A DNA stretch of 64,000 bases from NCBI GenBank assembly GCA_020633205.1, contig JACKEB010000015.1, forward strand, positions 405,087 through 469,086, in the 5' to 3' direction. Shown here in pieces: positions 17,859 through 25,868 of this stretch; the stretch's first letter is position 1; the number at the start of each line of letters is the position of its first letter. The position numbers were made by a program, and so were the translations under genes. The stretch is from Polyangiaceae bacterium (GTDB lineage Bacteria; Myxococcota_A; Polyangia; Polyangiales; Polyangiaceae). Under the pieces are notes generated by a model. The model was not told the origin of the DNA. It saw nothing but the letters and a program-made list of their open reading frames with translations, and did no database searches.

Positions 17859-18740
17859 ATGACCAAGCTCACGTCTCTCCTCGCCGCCGCCGCGCTGGCT
17901 CTCCCGTTGTTCGCAACTCAACAAGCTCACGCCGGCATCGCCGCCTGCGGTGACATCAACATCGAAGCGAACGCCACGTGTTCCGCCACGGCCGAGGGCG
18001 GTTGCGACGTGCAGTGCGAGGCGCTCGACTTCAAGGCCACCTGCGCCGCCGAGCTCGACGTGACCTGCAGTGGTGAATGCAACGCCACCGCAGAGGCGTC
18101 CTGTACCGGAAGCTGCGAGGCGGACTGTACGTCCAAGTGCGAAGTCGACCCGCCCAAGTTCGACTGCCAGGCCAACTGCAGTGCGACGGCGGAGGCCGAC
18201 TGCAGCGCCAACTGCAACGCCGGCACCGACGAAGAGAAGAACGAGTGCAAGGCGAGCTGCAAGGCAACCGCGAGCGCCACTTGCGAAGGCAAGTGCGACG
18301 TGGATCCCAACGCCAGCGTCGACTGCAGCGCTCAGTGCAAGTCGAGCTGCGAAGGCTCGTGTGAGGTCAAGGCCAACGCCACCTGCCAGATCGACTGCCA
18401 GGGCAAGGCGTACGCGGAGTGCGAGGTCAAAGCCCAGGGTGGCTGCGTGGCCCAGTGCGAGCAGCCGAGCGGTGCGCTCGTGTGCGATGGACAGTTCGTC
18501 GACAACAACGGCAACTTCGAAGAGTGCCTTGCTGCTCTCAAGGCGGAGCTAAACATCGAGTACGGTGCTCGCGGCAGCGCGAGCTGCAGCGGCGGCTCCT
18601 GCACCGCCGAGGGCTCCGCGGAAGCCAGCGCCAGCTGTGCGATGCAGCCCGGCACCACGACTGGTAACACGGGCCTCGGCCTGCTCGCCCTCGGCGCGAT
18701 GGGCGCGCTGGTGGTGGCACGCCGCCGTCGCCGCAGCTGA
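17859..18740 (+). CDS. Secreted 33-cysteine repeat protein with C-terminal membrane/Arg tail
   Basis: 293 residues. A signal peptide (about 1-25, ending QAHA) is followed by a mature region with 33 Cys spaced mostly as CxxxC within Ala/Ser/Glu-rich units (for example CSGECNATAEASCTGSC), a short Asn/Gly stretch, and a C-terminal hydrophobic helix (GLGLLALGAMGALVVA) closed by five Arg and Ser. The hydrophobic-plus-Arg end resembles MYXO-CTERM/rhombosortase-type sorting signals, which mark proteins for surface processing; the consensus Cys just before the helix is not adjacent here. The regular Cys spacing suggests a disulfide-laddered rod or metal-binding coat protein. GGAG precedes ATG 17859. 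Confidence 0.85.
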   Translation: MTKLTSLLAAAALALPLFATQQAHAGIAACGDINIEANATCSATAEGGCDVQCEALDFKATCAAELDVTCSGECNATAEASCTGSCEADCTSKCEVDPPKFDCQANCSATAEADCSANCNAGTDEEKNECKASCKATASATCEGKCDVDPNASVDCSAQCKSSCEGSCEVKANATCQIDCQGKAYAECEVKAQGGCVAQCEQPSGALVCDGQFVDNNGNFEECLAALKAELNIEYGARGSASCSGGSCTAEGSAEASASCAMQPGTTTGNTGLGLLALGAMGALVVARRRRRS

Positions 18741-18762
18741 GCCTCAGCGTCGATGGACGTGT

Positions 18763-18788
18763 GGCGCCGTGTTCCTTCGGGAGCGCGG
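18763..18788 (+). terminator. UUCG-capped hairpin after the Cys-rich gene
   Basis: An 11-bp stem (two G-U pairs) is closed by CC-TTCG-GG, an exceptionally stable tetraloop, 22 bases after the stop. No T-run follows. It is probably a terminator or 3'-end protector. Confidence 0.5.
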
Positions 18789-18919
18789 CGTCGCTGCTTT
18801 GTGGTTCCTGTCAGCGTTGCCGCACGGCAGAGAAGCGGGGTCAAATGAGGAACGGCTCCGGGGCTGCGCCAGAGATAGACGAAGCCTCGCGGAGCCGCTC
18901 TTCGTGGGTGTGGAAGGTC

Positions 18920-19552
18920 TCAGCGTGCCGGCTGCTTGACCATGCGCAGGTAGGGGCGCAGCTCGCGCACCTCCCCGAACTTTTCCTTCGCCTCTTCGGT
19001 GGTGAGTGCACCGGAGACCACGCAGTCCCCGCCCTCGGTCCAATCCGCGGGGGTGGCGAGCTTGTGCGTGTCCGTGAGCTGCAGCGAGTCGATCACGCGC
19101 AGGATCTCGTTGAAGTTACGTCCCGTGCTGGCGGGGTAGGTGATCATCGCGCGGATCTTCTTGTTGTTGTCGATGATGAAGACGGAGCGCACCGTGAGCG
19201 TGTCGTTCCATTCCGCGTGGATCATGTCGTAGAGGTTCGCGACCTTCTTGTCCGCATCCGCGAGGATAGGGAAGTTCATCTTCGCGTTCTGCGTCTCTTC
19301 GATGTCACCGATCCAGCCCTTGTGGTCCTCCACCGTGTCCACGCTCACCGCGAGCATCTTCACGTTGCGCTTGTCGAACTCTGCCTTGAGGTTCGCCGCG
19401 CGACCGAGCTCTGTCGTACACACCGGGGTGAAGTCCTTCGGGTGTGAAAACAGAATCACCCACTGATTACCGATGAAGTCGTGAAACTTGATCTTGCCTT
19501 CGCTGGAGTCCTGCTCGAAGTCGGGTGCGATGCTTCCGATGTGTAGTCCCAT
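18920..19552 (-). CDS. 1-Cys peroxiredoxin (Prx6 type)
   Basis: 210 residues reducing H2O2 and alkyl hydroperoxides with one peroxidatic Cys45 in DFTPVCTTE. The N-terminus APDFEQDSSEGKIKFHDF and the C-terminal extension (DSLQLTDTHKLATPADW) are typical of the Prx6 subfamily, which lacks a canonical resolving Cys in the C-terminal arm. ATG 19552 has GGAG a few bases upstream; the frame runs on further upstream but without family similarity. It is monocistronic, with the Cys-rich secreted protein convergent and the Cys-repeat lipoprotein divergent. Confidence 0.95.
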   Translation of the reverse strand: MGLHIGSIAPDFEQDSSEGKIKFHDFIGNQWVILFSHPKDFTPVCTTELGRAANLKAEFDKRNVKMLAVSVDTVEDHKGWIGDIEETQNAKMNFPILADADKKVANLYDMIHAEWNDTLTVRSVFIIDNNKKIRAMITYPASTGRNFNEILRVIDSLQLTDTHKLATPADWTEGGDCVVSGALTTEEAKEKFGEVRELRPYLRMVKQPAR

Positions 19553-19774
19553 TGCTCTCTCCTGTTGCGTGGTGGGGCGCCCTCCGCCGAGCCCGAGCCG
19601 ATCGGCTGGGCCACGCCGCGGCGCTTTGCTGCGCGGACGTCGGTGAACCGCTTCATTTGCGCTCACCTTGTGATCCCCCACCTGGCGCCCGCATCAGGTA
19701 ACGTCGAGCCCTTGCACCGTCAATCGCGGACTGTCGATCCCCTCACACGCGAGTTCGGGTATGACTAGCTTCTG

Positions 19775-20500
19775 ATGTTTCGCGCGGTTTGGATCCTGGG
19801 CCTGTCGTGTTTGAGTGTTGCCTGCAAACCGGATGTCGGAAGCTCGTGCGACAAGGGTGAGTCGCGCTGCCTCGATCCGTCGACTCAGCTCATCTGCTCC
19901 GAGGGCAAGATGATCGCTGCGCCGTGTCGCGGCGAGAAGGGCTGCTGGGTCGAGGGCGGCGTGCGCTGCGACATCAGCGGCAACCAACCCGAGGATGTGT
20001 GTAGCAAGGATGACGAAGGTGCTGCGACCTGCGCTGGAGACAAGCGGGGGCAGCTCGTGTGTCTGAAGGGAGCGTACGTTCTCGAGCCCTGCCGCGGCCC
20101 GGCAGGCTGCACGCTCTCCGGGGATCGCGCTCAGTGCGACAAGTCGGTGATGCAAGCAGGGGATACTTGCCGCGACCCAGGACTGAACGCGTGCAACGTC
20201 GTCGGCACTCAGCTGCTGGAGTGCAAGGACGGCAAGATGGTCACGAGCCTCAACTGTCGCGGGTCGAGTGGCTGTCAATCCACGGGTGGAAAGCTCGACT
20301 GCGATTTGTCCGTCGCTGCAGCGGACGATCCGTGCCCCGCTGCCATGAGCGGCAAGAATGCGTGCAGCGCCGATCGGCTGAGCATCTTGGTGTGCAAAGA
20401 CGGCAAATTCAAAGTCGACGAGAGTTGTGACAAGGGCAAGCTGTGTCGCAGCAAGGACGGCGGGATCCGCTGCGAGAAGGACGACGGAAAAGCCGAATAG
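19775..20500 (+). CDS. Cys-repeat lipoprotein (four tandem units)
   Basis: 241 residues. A lipoprotein signal has the lipobox LSVAC (Cys17). The mature part is four units of about 45-50 residues, each following C-x(5-9)-C-...-L-x-C-x-x-G-...-C-x-x-x-x-x-C-...-C (for example LICSEGK, LVCLKGA, LECKDGK, LVCKDGK at equivalent sites). All Cys are conserved between units, so disulfide-bonded modules outside the cytoplasm are likely. It is not a family I can name; similar Cys-repeat lipoproteins are common in myxobacteria. ATG 19775 has no ribosome site. The kinase gene follows after 53 bases, so co-expression is possible. Confidence 0.82.
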   Translation: MFRAVWILGLSCLSVACKPDVGSSCDKGESRCLDPSTQLICSEGKMIAAPCRGEKGCWVEGGVRCDISGNQPEDVCSKDDEGAATCAGDKRGQLVCLKGAYVLEPCRGPAGCTLSGDRAQCDKSVMQAGDTCRDPGLNACNVVGTQLLECKDGKMVTSLNCRGSSGCQSTGGKLDCDLSVAAADDPCPAAMSGKNACSADRLSILVCKDGKFKVDESCDKGKLCRSKDGGIRCEKDDGKAE

Positions 20501-20553
20501 TCACAGAGTGACTTCTGGTTGGTCGACCTGGTGCTCCAGCGTGTACCCTCGCG

Positions 20554-22536
20554 GTGCACGTGTCCGAACCTGCCTCCCAGCGCGTCGTCCCGCCGGACGA
20601 TGACATCCTGACGTGCCTCGAAGGTGAGACCTTGAAGAGCTCGGCCTTCGAGGGCACGAGCTATCGCATCACCAAGCGCATTGGCGCGGGAGGCATGTCC
20701 ATCGCGTTCCTTGCGGTGCGTCGTAGCCCTAGCGGCAGCGCTCCCGTGGTGCTCAAGGTGATGCGCCCGTTCGTGATGCGGCAGTCCGCGCGAACGGGCA
20801 ACCTGATTGTCCTCAAGGAAACGGTGGCGCTCGGTCGCCTCAACGAGAAGGTGCCACCGACGCCCTTCGTCGTGCGGCTGATCGAAACTGGCAGCTCTTG
20901 GGTGAGCTTCAAGAACGCACCCCTCGAGTTGCCGTGGCTCGCGCTCGAATACGTTCATGGAGGGTCGGAGGGCACGACGTTGCACGAACGCGTGCATTGG
21001 TCCGTCCAGCGTACCGGTTATGCCTTCGACCCGATCCGCGCGAAGCACGCGGTGGAGTGCTTGGCGATCGGCCTGGATGCGATCCACGAAGTCGGTGTCG
21101 TGCATCGCGACCTCACCCCTGCAAACGTGTTGTGTTGCGGCTTCGGGCGCGAAGAGATTTTCAAGATCGCCGACTTCGGCATCGCGCGTCCCGCAGGGAC
21201 CGGTGGCTTCACATTCGGTGGTGTCCCGGTGGGCACGCCCGGGTACGCCGCGCCCGAGCAAGTGGAGATGAACAACGACCTGGTGGGCAACCAGAGCGAC
21301 GTCTTCAGCTTGGCCGCGGTGACGTACCGCATGCTCACGGGTGACGATTACTTCCCATCGTCGAGCCCCATCGACGCCGTGCTGGCTGCCCGCGCGGAAG
21401 AGCGACGTAGCATCACCGAGAGCCGCAACCTGGCCCCCGAGCTTGCGGAGCGTCCCAACGCTTGTCTCGCCATCGATGAGCTGCTTGCGCGCGCCACGAG
21501 TCACGACCCAAAGGTGCGTCCGCCAACGGGCGCAGCATTCGCTGCGATGCTCGCTCCAGCGCTGCGGGGGGACTCCTCGGTCAGCCAGCGCACGACGGCG
21601 CGGCGCCTGAAGAGCATCGCGGATGGCGTCTCGAGCACCCTCTTCGCCGGTTACAACTTCATCGTGCGTAACCAGCCGGGCTCGGACCATGTGGTGCGTT
21701 CCGTTGCCTGGGACGGCGACGGTCGTTGCCTTGCGGCAAGCAACTATGGCCTGGCGTTCTGGAACGGCACCAACTGGGAGAACTCCCCGGCCCAAGATCT
21801 GCCGGTGAGGGACGGCGTCCGCTTCGTGCGACGCGTCGGTGCGGGACGTTGGTTGGTGGGTGGCGACCAAGCCACCATCTGCGAGTATTCGACCAGCGGT
21901 GTGGGGACGGTGCTGAAAGGCCCTGACCCCAAGGTCAGCTTCACCCAGGCCAGTGGTGAGATGACCGATCTGGCCGTTTTGGTGGGGGAGAGGAGCGGCG
22001 AACCGCCGCTATTGTACGCCATCGCGGGGGGCCACTGGTTGAAGCCAGCCCAGCTGACGAAAGCGGAGAGCGTGAACGCGCTGGCTCGCATTGGCCCAGA
22101 GGAGTGGCTCGTCGTCGGCCGCGCAAAGGATGGTCACGGCTTTGCCGTGCGGTACCGACCGACGATGTGGAGCGTGGACAAGCTGTCCCTCCCGCGGGTG
22201 CGCGCCTTCCTGGGCTGCGCCGGCGTGATCGAGACTGGTAACGGCGTGGTAGTTGGCGCCAGTGGGCGCACCGCGCGTACCACCGATGAGGAGCCGTGGG
22301 TCAGCGTGGTGCCAGGCGAGCCGGATCTATCCGCCGTGGCACTAGACGTCGGCGGCCGCGCTTGGGCAACGAGCCCCGGCCAGCTCTGGCTCCAAGCGGG
22401 GGCGCCAGGCTCTGAGTGGCGCCCGGTTTGGCGCGAGGACTGGCGAGTGCCCTTCGTCAGCGTCTACGCCGACCTCGGCATCGTGATCGCCATGACCGTC
22501 GACGGTGCGATCGTCGAAGGCCGCGACGACGGGTAG
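20554..22536 (+). CDS. Ser/Thr protein kinase with C-terminal sensor-like region
   Basis: 660 residues. The Hanks kinase domain (about 35-330) has a glycine loop GAGGMSIAF, Lys in VLKVM, HRDLTPANVL (Thr in place of the usual Lys), DFGIA and APEQ. No membrane helix is visible; the C-terminal 280 residues are rich in Trp and Gly with repeated strand-like segments (SVAWDGDGRCLAAS, GRWLVGGDQ, EEWLVVGRA, NGVVVGASGRTA), suggesting a beta-propeller. The start may be GTG 20554 or GTG 20560. It probably phosphorylates cytoplasmic partners; the propeller may bind a regulator or target. The upstream Cys-repeat lipoprotein is on the same strand. Confidence 0.9.
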   Translation: MHVSEPASQRVVPPDDDILTCLEGETLKSSAFEGTSYRITKRIGAGGMSIAFLAVRRSPSGSAPVVLKVMRPFVMRQSARTGNLIVLKETVALGRLNEKVPPTPFVVRLIETGSSWVSFKNAPLELPWLALEYVHGGSEGTTLHERVHWSVQRTGYAFDPIRAKHAVECLAIGLDAIHEVGVVHRDLTPANVLCCGFGREEIFKIADFGIARPAGTGGFTFGGVPVGTPGYAAPEQVEMNNDLVGNQSDVFSLAAVTYRMLTGDDYFPSSSPIDAVLAARAEERRSITESRNLAPELAERPNACLAIDELLARATSHDPKVRPPTGAAFAAMLAPALRGDSSVSQRTTARRLKSIADGVSSTLFAGYNFIVRNQPGSDHVVRSVAWDGDGRCLAASNYGLAFWNGTNWENSPAQDLPVRDGVRFVRRVGAGRWLVGGDQATICEYSTSGVGTVLKGPDPKVSFTQASGEMTDLAVLVGERSGEPPLLYAIAGGHWLKPAQLTKAESVNALARIGPEEWLVVGRAKDGHGFAVRYRPTMWSVDKLSLPRVRAFLGCAGVIETGNGVVVGASGRTARTTDEEPWVSVVPGEPDLSAVALDVGGRAWATSPGQLWLQAGAPGSEWRPVWREDWRVPFVSVYADLGIVIAMTVDGAIVEGRDDG

Positions 22537-22617
22537 GCGCTCGCTCGCCCCCTTGCGGCAACGGCACGCTCGCGCCCCAAGGGTGAGGCCGCCAGTTTGC
22601 TCGCTTCGCCATTTTTC

Positions 22618-22641
22618 GAGGGGGATGACCGCATCCCCCTC
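22618..22641. terminator. Hairpin between convergent genes
   Basis: GAGGGGGATG and CATCCCCCTC form a perfect 10-bp stem with a 4-base loop between the convergent kinase and VWA genes. No T-run follows on either strand. A bidirectional U-less terminator is likely. Confidence 0.5.
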
Positions 22642-22753
22642 CCCCGCGAGCGGGGCCCCCACCCCGATCGGCGGCAACCCGAAAAGTAACGGGGGCAGGT
22701 GCCGCACACTGCGCCCACCCCGAGCAAAGGGTTGATGTGGTTGCCGTGGGGAA

Positions 22754-24214
22754 TTAGTTGGCCATGACTAGGCGCTCGGAGCAGGGCTTGGCGCGCTCGT
22801 CTTGGCCCAATCCGGCAATGCGTAGGGGGTTCGAGTCGAGGGCGCGCAGCTCGCGCTGCACCTTCTGTACGATCAGCGTGTCCAGGTTGCCGCTCGCGTA
22901 GTTGGTGTGCGTACCGCCGCAGCTGCTCTTTGCGTCGCCGGCTCCGGTCGACTGCGGACCCGCACCGCCTCGGAGCACGAACATGTTCGTGCCGCCGGTG
23001 TACTGAGCGATCTGTCGCCACACCACTTGGCCAAGTCCGTCCATGCCGCTCGCCGCGATCGTGAAGATCTGGATGCCGTCGTGGTTTGCCCGCTTCATGC
23101 TCTGGGAGTAGCTCGTGTCCTGGTAGTCGAGGTGAGGCGGTGCATCGCCGATCAGGAAGGCGAAGCGGCCGACGCTTTGATCGCTCCAGTCGAGCTTGGT
23201 CAATGCAACGTTGAGGCCTTCGTTCACTGACTCCGGCGTGTCGCCACCGCCGCTAGCCTGTACGCTCTCGACGCTGCGAGCAAAGGAGCCGAGGTCCGTC
23301 GTGAAGCGGCGAACCTTGGTCACGTACTCATCGGACCGGTCCTTGAAGTCGACCATCGCGATGCGCACGTTGACGTTCCCCGTATCCAGTTGCTTCGCTA
23401 CCGCGCGGATAGTCTCTTTGACGCTGGCGATCTCTTCGGACATCGAACCCGTGCTGTCGAGCACGAACGCGATGTCTACGGTGCGGGTGCCGGCGAGCTT
23501 GCGAGCTCTGTCGAGCTTCAGCGTGACGACCCCGTCGGCTTGGTCCAAGTTGAAGCGCTGAGCCGCCCGGCTGCCCTGACAGTTGGTCGTGGCGATGAGG
23601 GAGGCGCCCTTGAGTCCTTCAGCGGCTGGGAACAACAAGCTGCGTCCGCTCGTCTGCGTCTTCAGCTGAACGCTTCGTTGGTCGCTATCCGTCACGCTCA
23701 CCTTGCAACCGGGAACTGCCTTGCCCTGGCTGTCCGTGACCACGATGAAGCGCCGCTTGGCAACGTTCACTGAGTCGAAACCGAGACCGCTCTGCGAGGC
23801 GATCCAGCGCTGGAACTCGCGATAGTTCGCGTTGTCGTCCCACTCTCCGGCCTTCACACCACCTGCCTGCGCCAGGCCGCCGCCAGGGCGACGGCTCGTC
23901 TTGTCGGCCGCGCTGGTTCGCTTTTCCGCGCGGTCTCGCGACGGCTCCGCGGCCACGGCGCCCCCGCTCGGGGCCACTGCGCCGGCGATCGATGCGGGGG
24001 GAGGCGCGGCTGCTTCAGGCGCCTCCTCGCTGTCAGCGCCGTAGGCGTAGCCAGGGTCGCCAGCGGCGTCATCCGCCGGTGCCCCAGCTGTAGCAGGGCT
24101 CTCCATTGCAGGCATGGGAGAGGGGGCCATGGGGGCTTCAGCGGCCTTGGAACCACCGCACGCCACCACCGCCAGAGCCAACAATCCAAAAGAGCCTTGT
24201 CCGAGTCGTCGCAT
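22754..24214 (-). CDS. VWA-domain lipoprotein
   Basis: 486 residues from the second of two adjacent ATGs, which gives better spacing from GGAGG. A lipobox VVAC (Cys19) is followed by a long Ala/Pro/Ser linker (to about 125), a beta-sandwich-like segment (about 150-240), and a von Willebrand A domain with a complete metal site: DSTGSM (253-258), the GGDTPESV Thr and the GDAPPH Asp. It probably binds a protein partner at the outer membrane or cell surface in a metal-dependent way. A small secreted-protein gene lies just upstream on the same strand, 83 bases away. Confidence 0.9.
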   Translation of the reverse strand: MRRLGQGSFGLLALAVVACGGSKAAEAPMAPSPMPAMESPATAGAPADDAAGDPGYAYGADSEEAPEAAAPPPASIAGAVAPSGGAVAAEPSRDRAEKRTSAADKTSRRPGGGLAQAGGVKAGEWDDNANYREFQRWIASQSGLGFDSVNVAKRRFIVVTDSQGKAVPGCKVSVTDSDQRSVQLKTQTSGRSLLFPAAEGLKGASLIATTNCQGSRAAQRFNLDQADGVVTLKLDRARKLAGTRTVDIAFVLDSTGSMSEEIASVKETIRAVAKQLDTGNVNVRIAMVDFKDRSDEYVTKVRRFTTDLGSFARSVESVQASGGGDTPESVNEGLNVALTKLDWSDQSVGRFAFLIGDAPPHLDYQDTSYSQSMKRANHDGIQIFTIAASGMDGLGQVVWRQIAQYTGGTNMFVLRGGAGPQSTGAGDAKSSCGGTHTNYASGNLDTLIVQKVQRELRALDSNPLRIAGLGQDERAKPCSERLVMAN

Positions 24215-24297
24215 CATGTCCTCCGCGACTCGAAACGGCGGGACCGGCCCACGCTTACACCTGCTTTTCTTTCCTTGGTTGCTCGAGCGTCCAAAGC

Positions 24298-24771
24298 TCA
24301 ATATGCGCTGGTTTTGGGCCTGAGGGACGCATCGGGGTAGCGCGGCTCGTATGGGGCGACTCGTGGGTCCACCCAAAATCGTACCTGCGTACCTGAGACG
24401 TAGGCCGGGCGGGCTCCCAGGCAGTCTCGTGCTCCTTTGAACACGTCCCGCGCCTCGTCGAAGCTTAGTCGGAGCCCCAGTCGGGCGCGGCGCGCGTGAC
24501 GGAGCACCGAACTCGAGAGGTTGGCCTCATGCCGACGTGCTGTGCGTTCGAGGGCGTGGAGCTCATTGAGACGGTCGTTCAGGCAGAGCGCTCGCACCAC
24601 GTCACGCTCTTGGCGCGCGCTCATCAATGAGCGCTGAGTCCAGGTCGCCCAGCGGGCGATCTGAGTTGAGACTTGAACGGGCTTGCTCCGGCGAGCCTCG
24701 GCCCGAATGGGGCTTGAGACGAGCGCACACATCAGGAGGCCCGCCGCGAATAACGTGGGTCGAGCGTTCAT
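24298..24771 (-). CDS. Small secreted protein of unknown function
   Basis: 157 residues with a signal peptide (about 1-26, MNARPTLFAAGLLMCALVSS...RAEA) and a helical, Arg-rich mature part containing two Cys (ALCLNDR and DCLGARP) that could form one disulfide. The middle RLNELHALERTARRHEANLSSSVLRHARRARLG region looks like an amphipathic helix pair. I do not recognise the family. It lies upstream of the VWA lipoprotein on the same strand, so the two may act together at the envelope. GGGGA precedes ATG 24771. Confidence 0.7.
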   Translation of the reverse strand: MNARPTLFAAGLLMCALVSSPIRAEARRSKPVQVSTQIARWATWTQRSLMSARQERDVVRALCLNDRLNELHALERTARRHEANLSSSVLRHARRARLGLRLSFDEARDVFKGARDCLGARPAYVSGTQVRFWVDPRVAPYEPRYPDASLRPKTSAY

Positions 24772-24805
24772 GGTCCCCGTGGGATGCGCTCTCGCTGCGA
24801 GACGT

Positions 24806-25819
24806 TCAGGCGCCGATGCGGATCACGACTTTGCCAAAGTGCTTTCCCGACTCGAGCTTCTTGAAGGCCGCGGGGGCGGCGTCAAAGTCCATGATCTCGT
24901 CGACAACGGGTTGAATCCTGTTCGCTACAACGCATCGAACGAACTGTTCGAAGGTCTCTCTCGCGCCCACCATCACGCCCTGAAGCCGTACCTGATTCAT
25001 GAGCATCGGCAGCAGGGAGATCTCGCCCTTGCCGCCGCTCAGGATGCCGATCACTGCCACGTGCCCGCCCGACCGAACAGCCCTGAGCGATTCCTCTAGT
25101 GTGCCGCTGCCTCCGACCTCGACGACGTGGTCGACCCCATCGCCCGGGGCCAGGCTTCGCGCTTTCGTTCCCCAACGAGTTTCCGTGCGGTAGTTAATCA
25201 CGTGGTCCGCGCCAAGTTCACTCAGCCGCGCCGCCTTCTCGTCGCTGCTCGTGGTTGCGATCACGGTCGCTCCCATCGCCTTTGCGATCTGGAGCGCGAA
25301 AACACTCACGCCACCGCTACCCTGAACCAGGACCGTGTCCCCGCCCCGTAGCTGACCCAACGTCACGAGCGCGTTGTACGCGGTTACTCCCGCGCACGGC
25401 AGAGTTGCCGCTTCGGCGTCGGGAATGGAGTCCGGGATGCGGACCACGGCACCGGCTGGCACACGCATTTGCTCGCACAAGGTACCATGCCTCGGTCCCC
25501 CAAGGGTGGAGCGCAGGCGCGCCTTGGTTGGCTCGCCGGCGAGCCACTCTTGAGCAAAGATCGGACACACGCGTTCCCCGATGGAAAAGCCGTCCACGCC
25601 TTCGCCTATGGCGATCACTCGGCCGACGCCGTCTGATAGGGGAATCAATGGTAGCTTCTGCCTGGGGTCGTATTTCCCCTTCAGCATAAGCAGATCTCGA
25701 TAGTTCAGCGACGCGGCGAGCATCTGTAGCACCAGCTCCCCGTGCCCGGCTCGTGGCGCCTCGTGCTCGCCAAGCGCAAGACCAGCGTGACCAAAGGACT
25801 CGATTGAGTACGCGCGCAT
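24806..25819 (-). CDS. NAD(P)-dependent medium-chain alcohol dehydrogenase / quinone reductase-like
   Basis: 337 residues of the MDR superfamily. An N-terminal GroES-like domain (SLNYRDLLMLKGKY, PLSDGVGRV, GERVCPIF) precedes a Rossmann domain with VLVQGSGGVSVFALQIAKAMGA and the typical SSDEKAARLSELGADHVINYR. The usual zinc ligand Cys is replaced in NYRDL, and the structural-zinc loop is absent, as in zinc-free quinone or enoyl reductase members. It is probably an NADPH-dependent reductase of an unsaturated carbonyl compound; substrate unknown. ATG 25819 is used; extension upstream has no similarity. The large unknown gene ends 49 bases upstream on the same strand. Confidence 0.9.
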   Translation of the reverse strand: MRAYSIESFGHAGLALGEHEAPRAGHGELVLQMLAASLNYRDLLMLKGKYDPRQKLPLIPLSDGVGRVIAIGEGVDGFSIGERVCPIFAQEWLAGEPTKARLRSTLGGPRHGTLCEQMRVPAGAVVRIPDSIPDAEAATLPCAGVTAYNALVTLGQLRGGDTVLVQGSGGVSVFALQIAKAMGATVIATTSSDEKAARLSELGADHVINYRTETRWGTKARSLAPGDGVDHVVEVGGSGTLEESLRAVRSGGHVAVIGILSGGKGEISLLPMLMNQVRLQGVMVGARETFEQFVRCVVANRIQPVVDEIMDFDAAPAAFKKLESGKHFGKVVIRIGA

Positions 25820-25868
25820 GTCGAGGCTATAGCCCAGCGCGCGAACGCGGTCAGCCCTCTCCAGCTCA

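Noticed and set aside
20275..21870. 531-codon open frame antisense to the Cys-repeat lipoprotein and kinase genes
   Set aside because: It overlaps two well-supported genes; the translation is low-complexity and has no motif.
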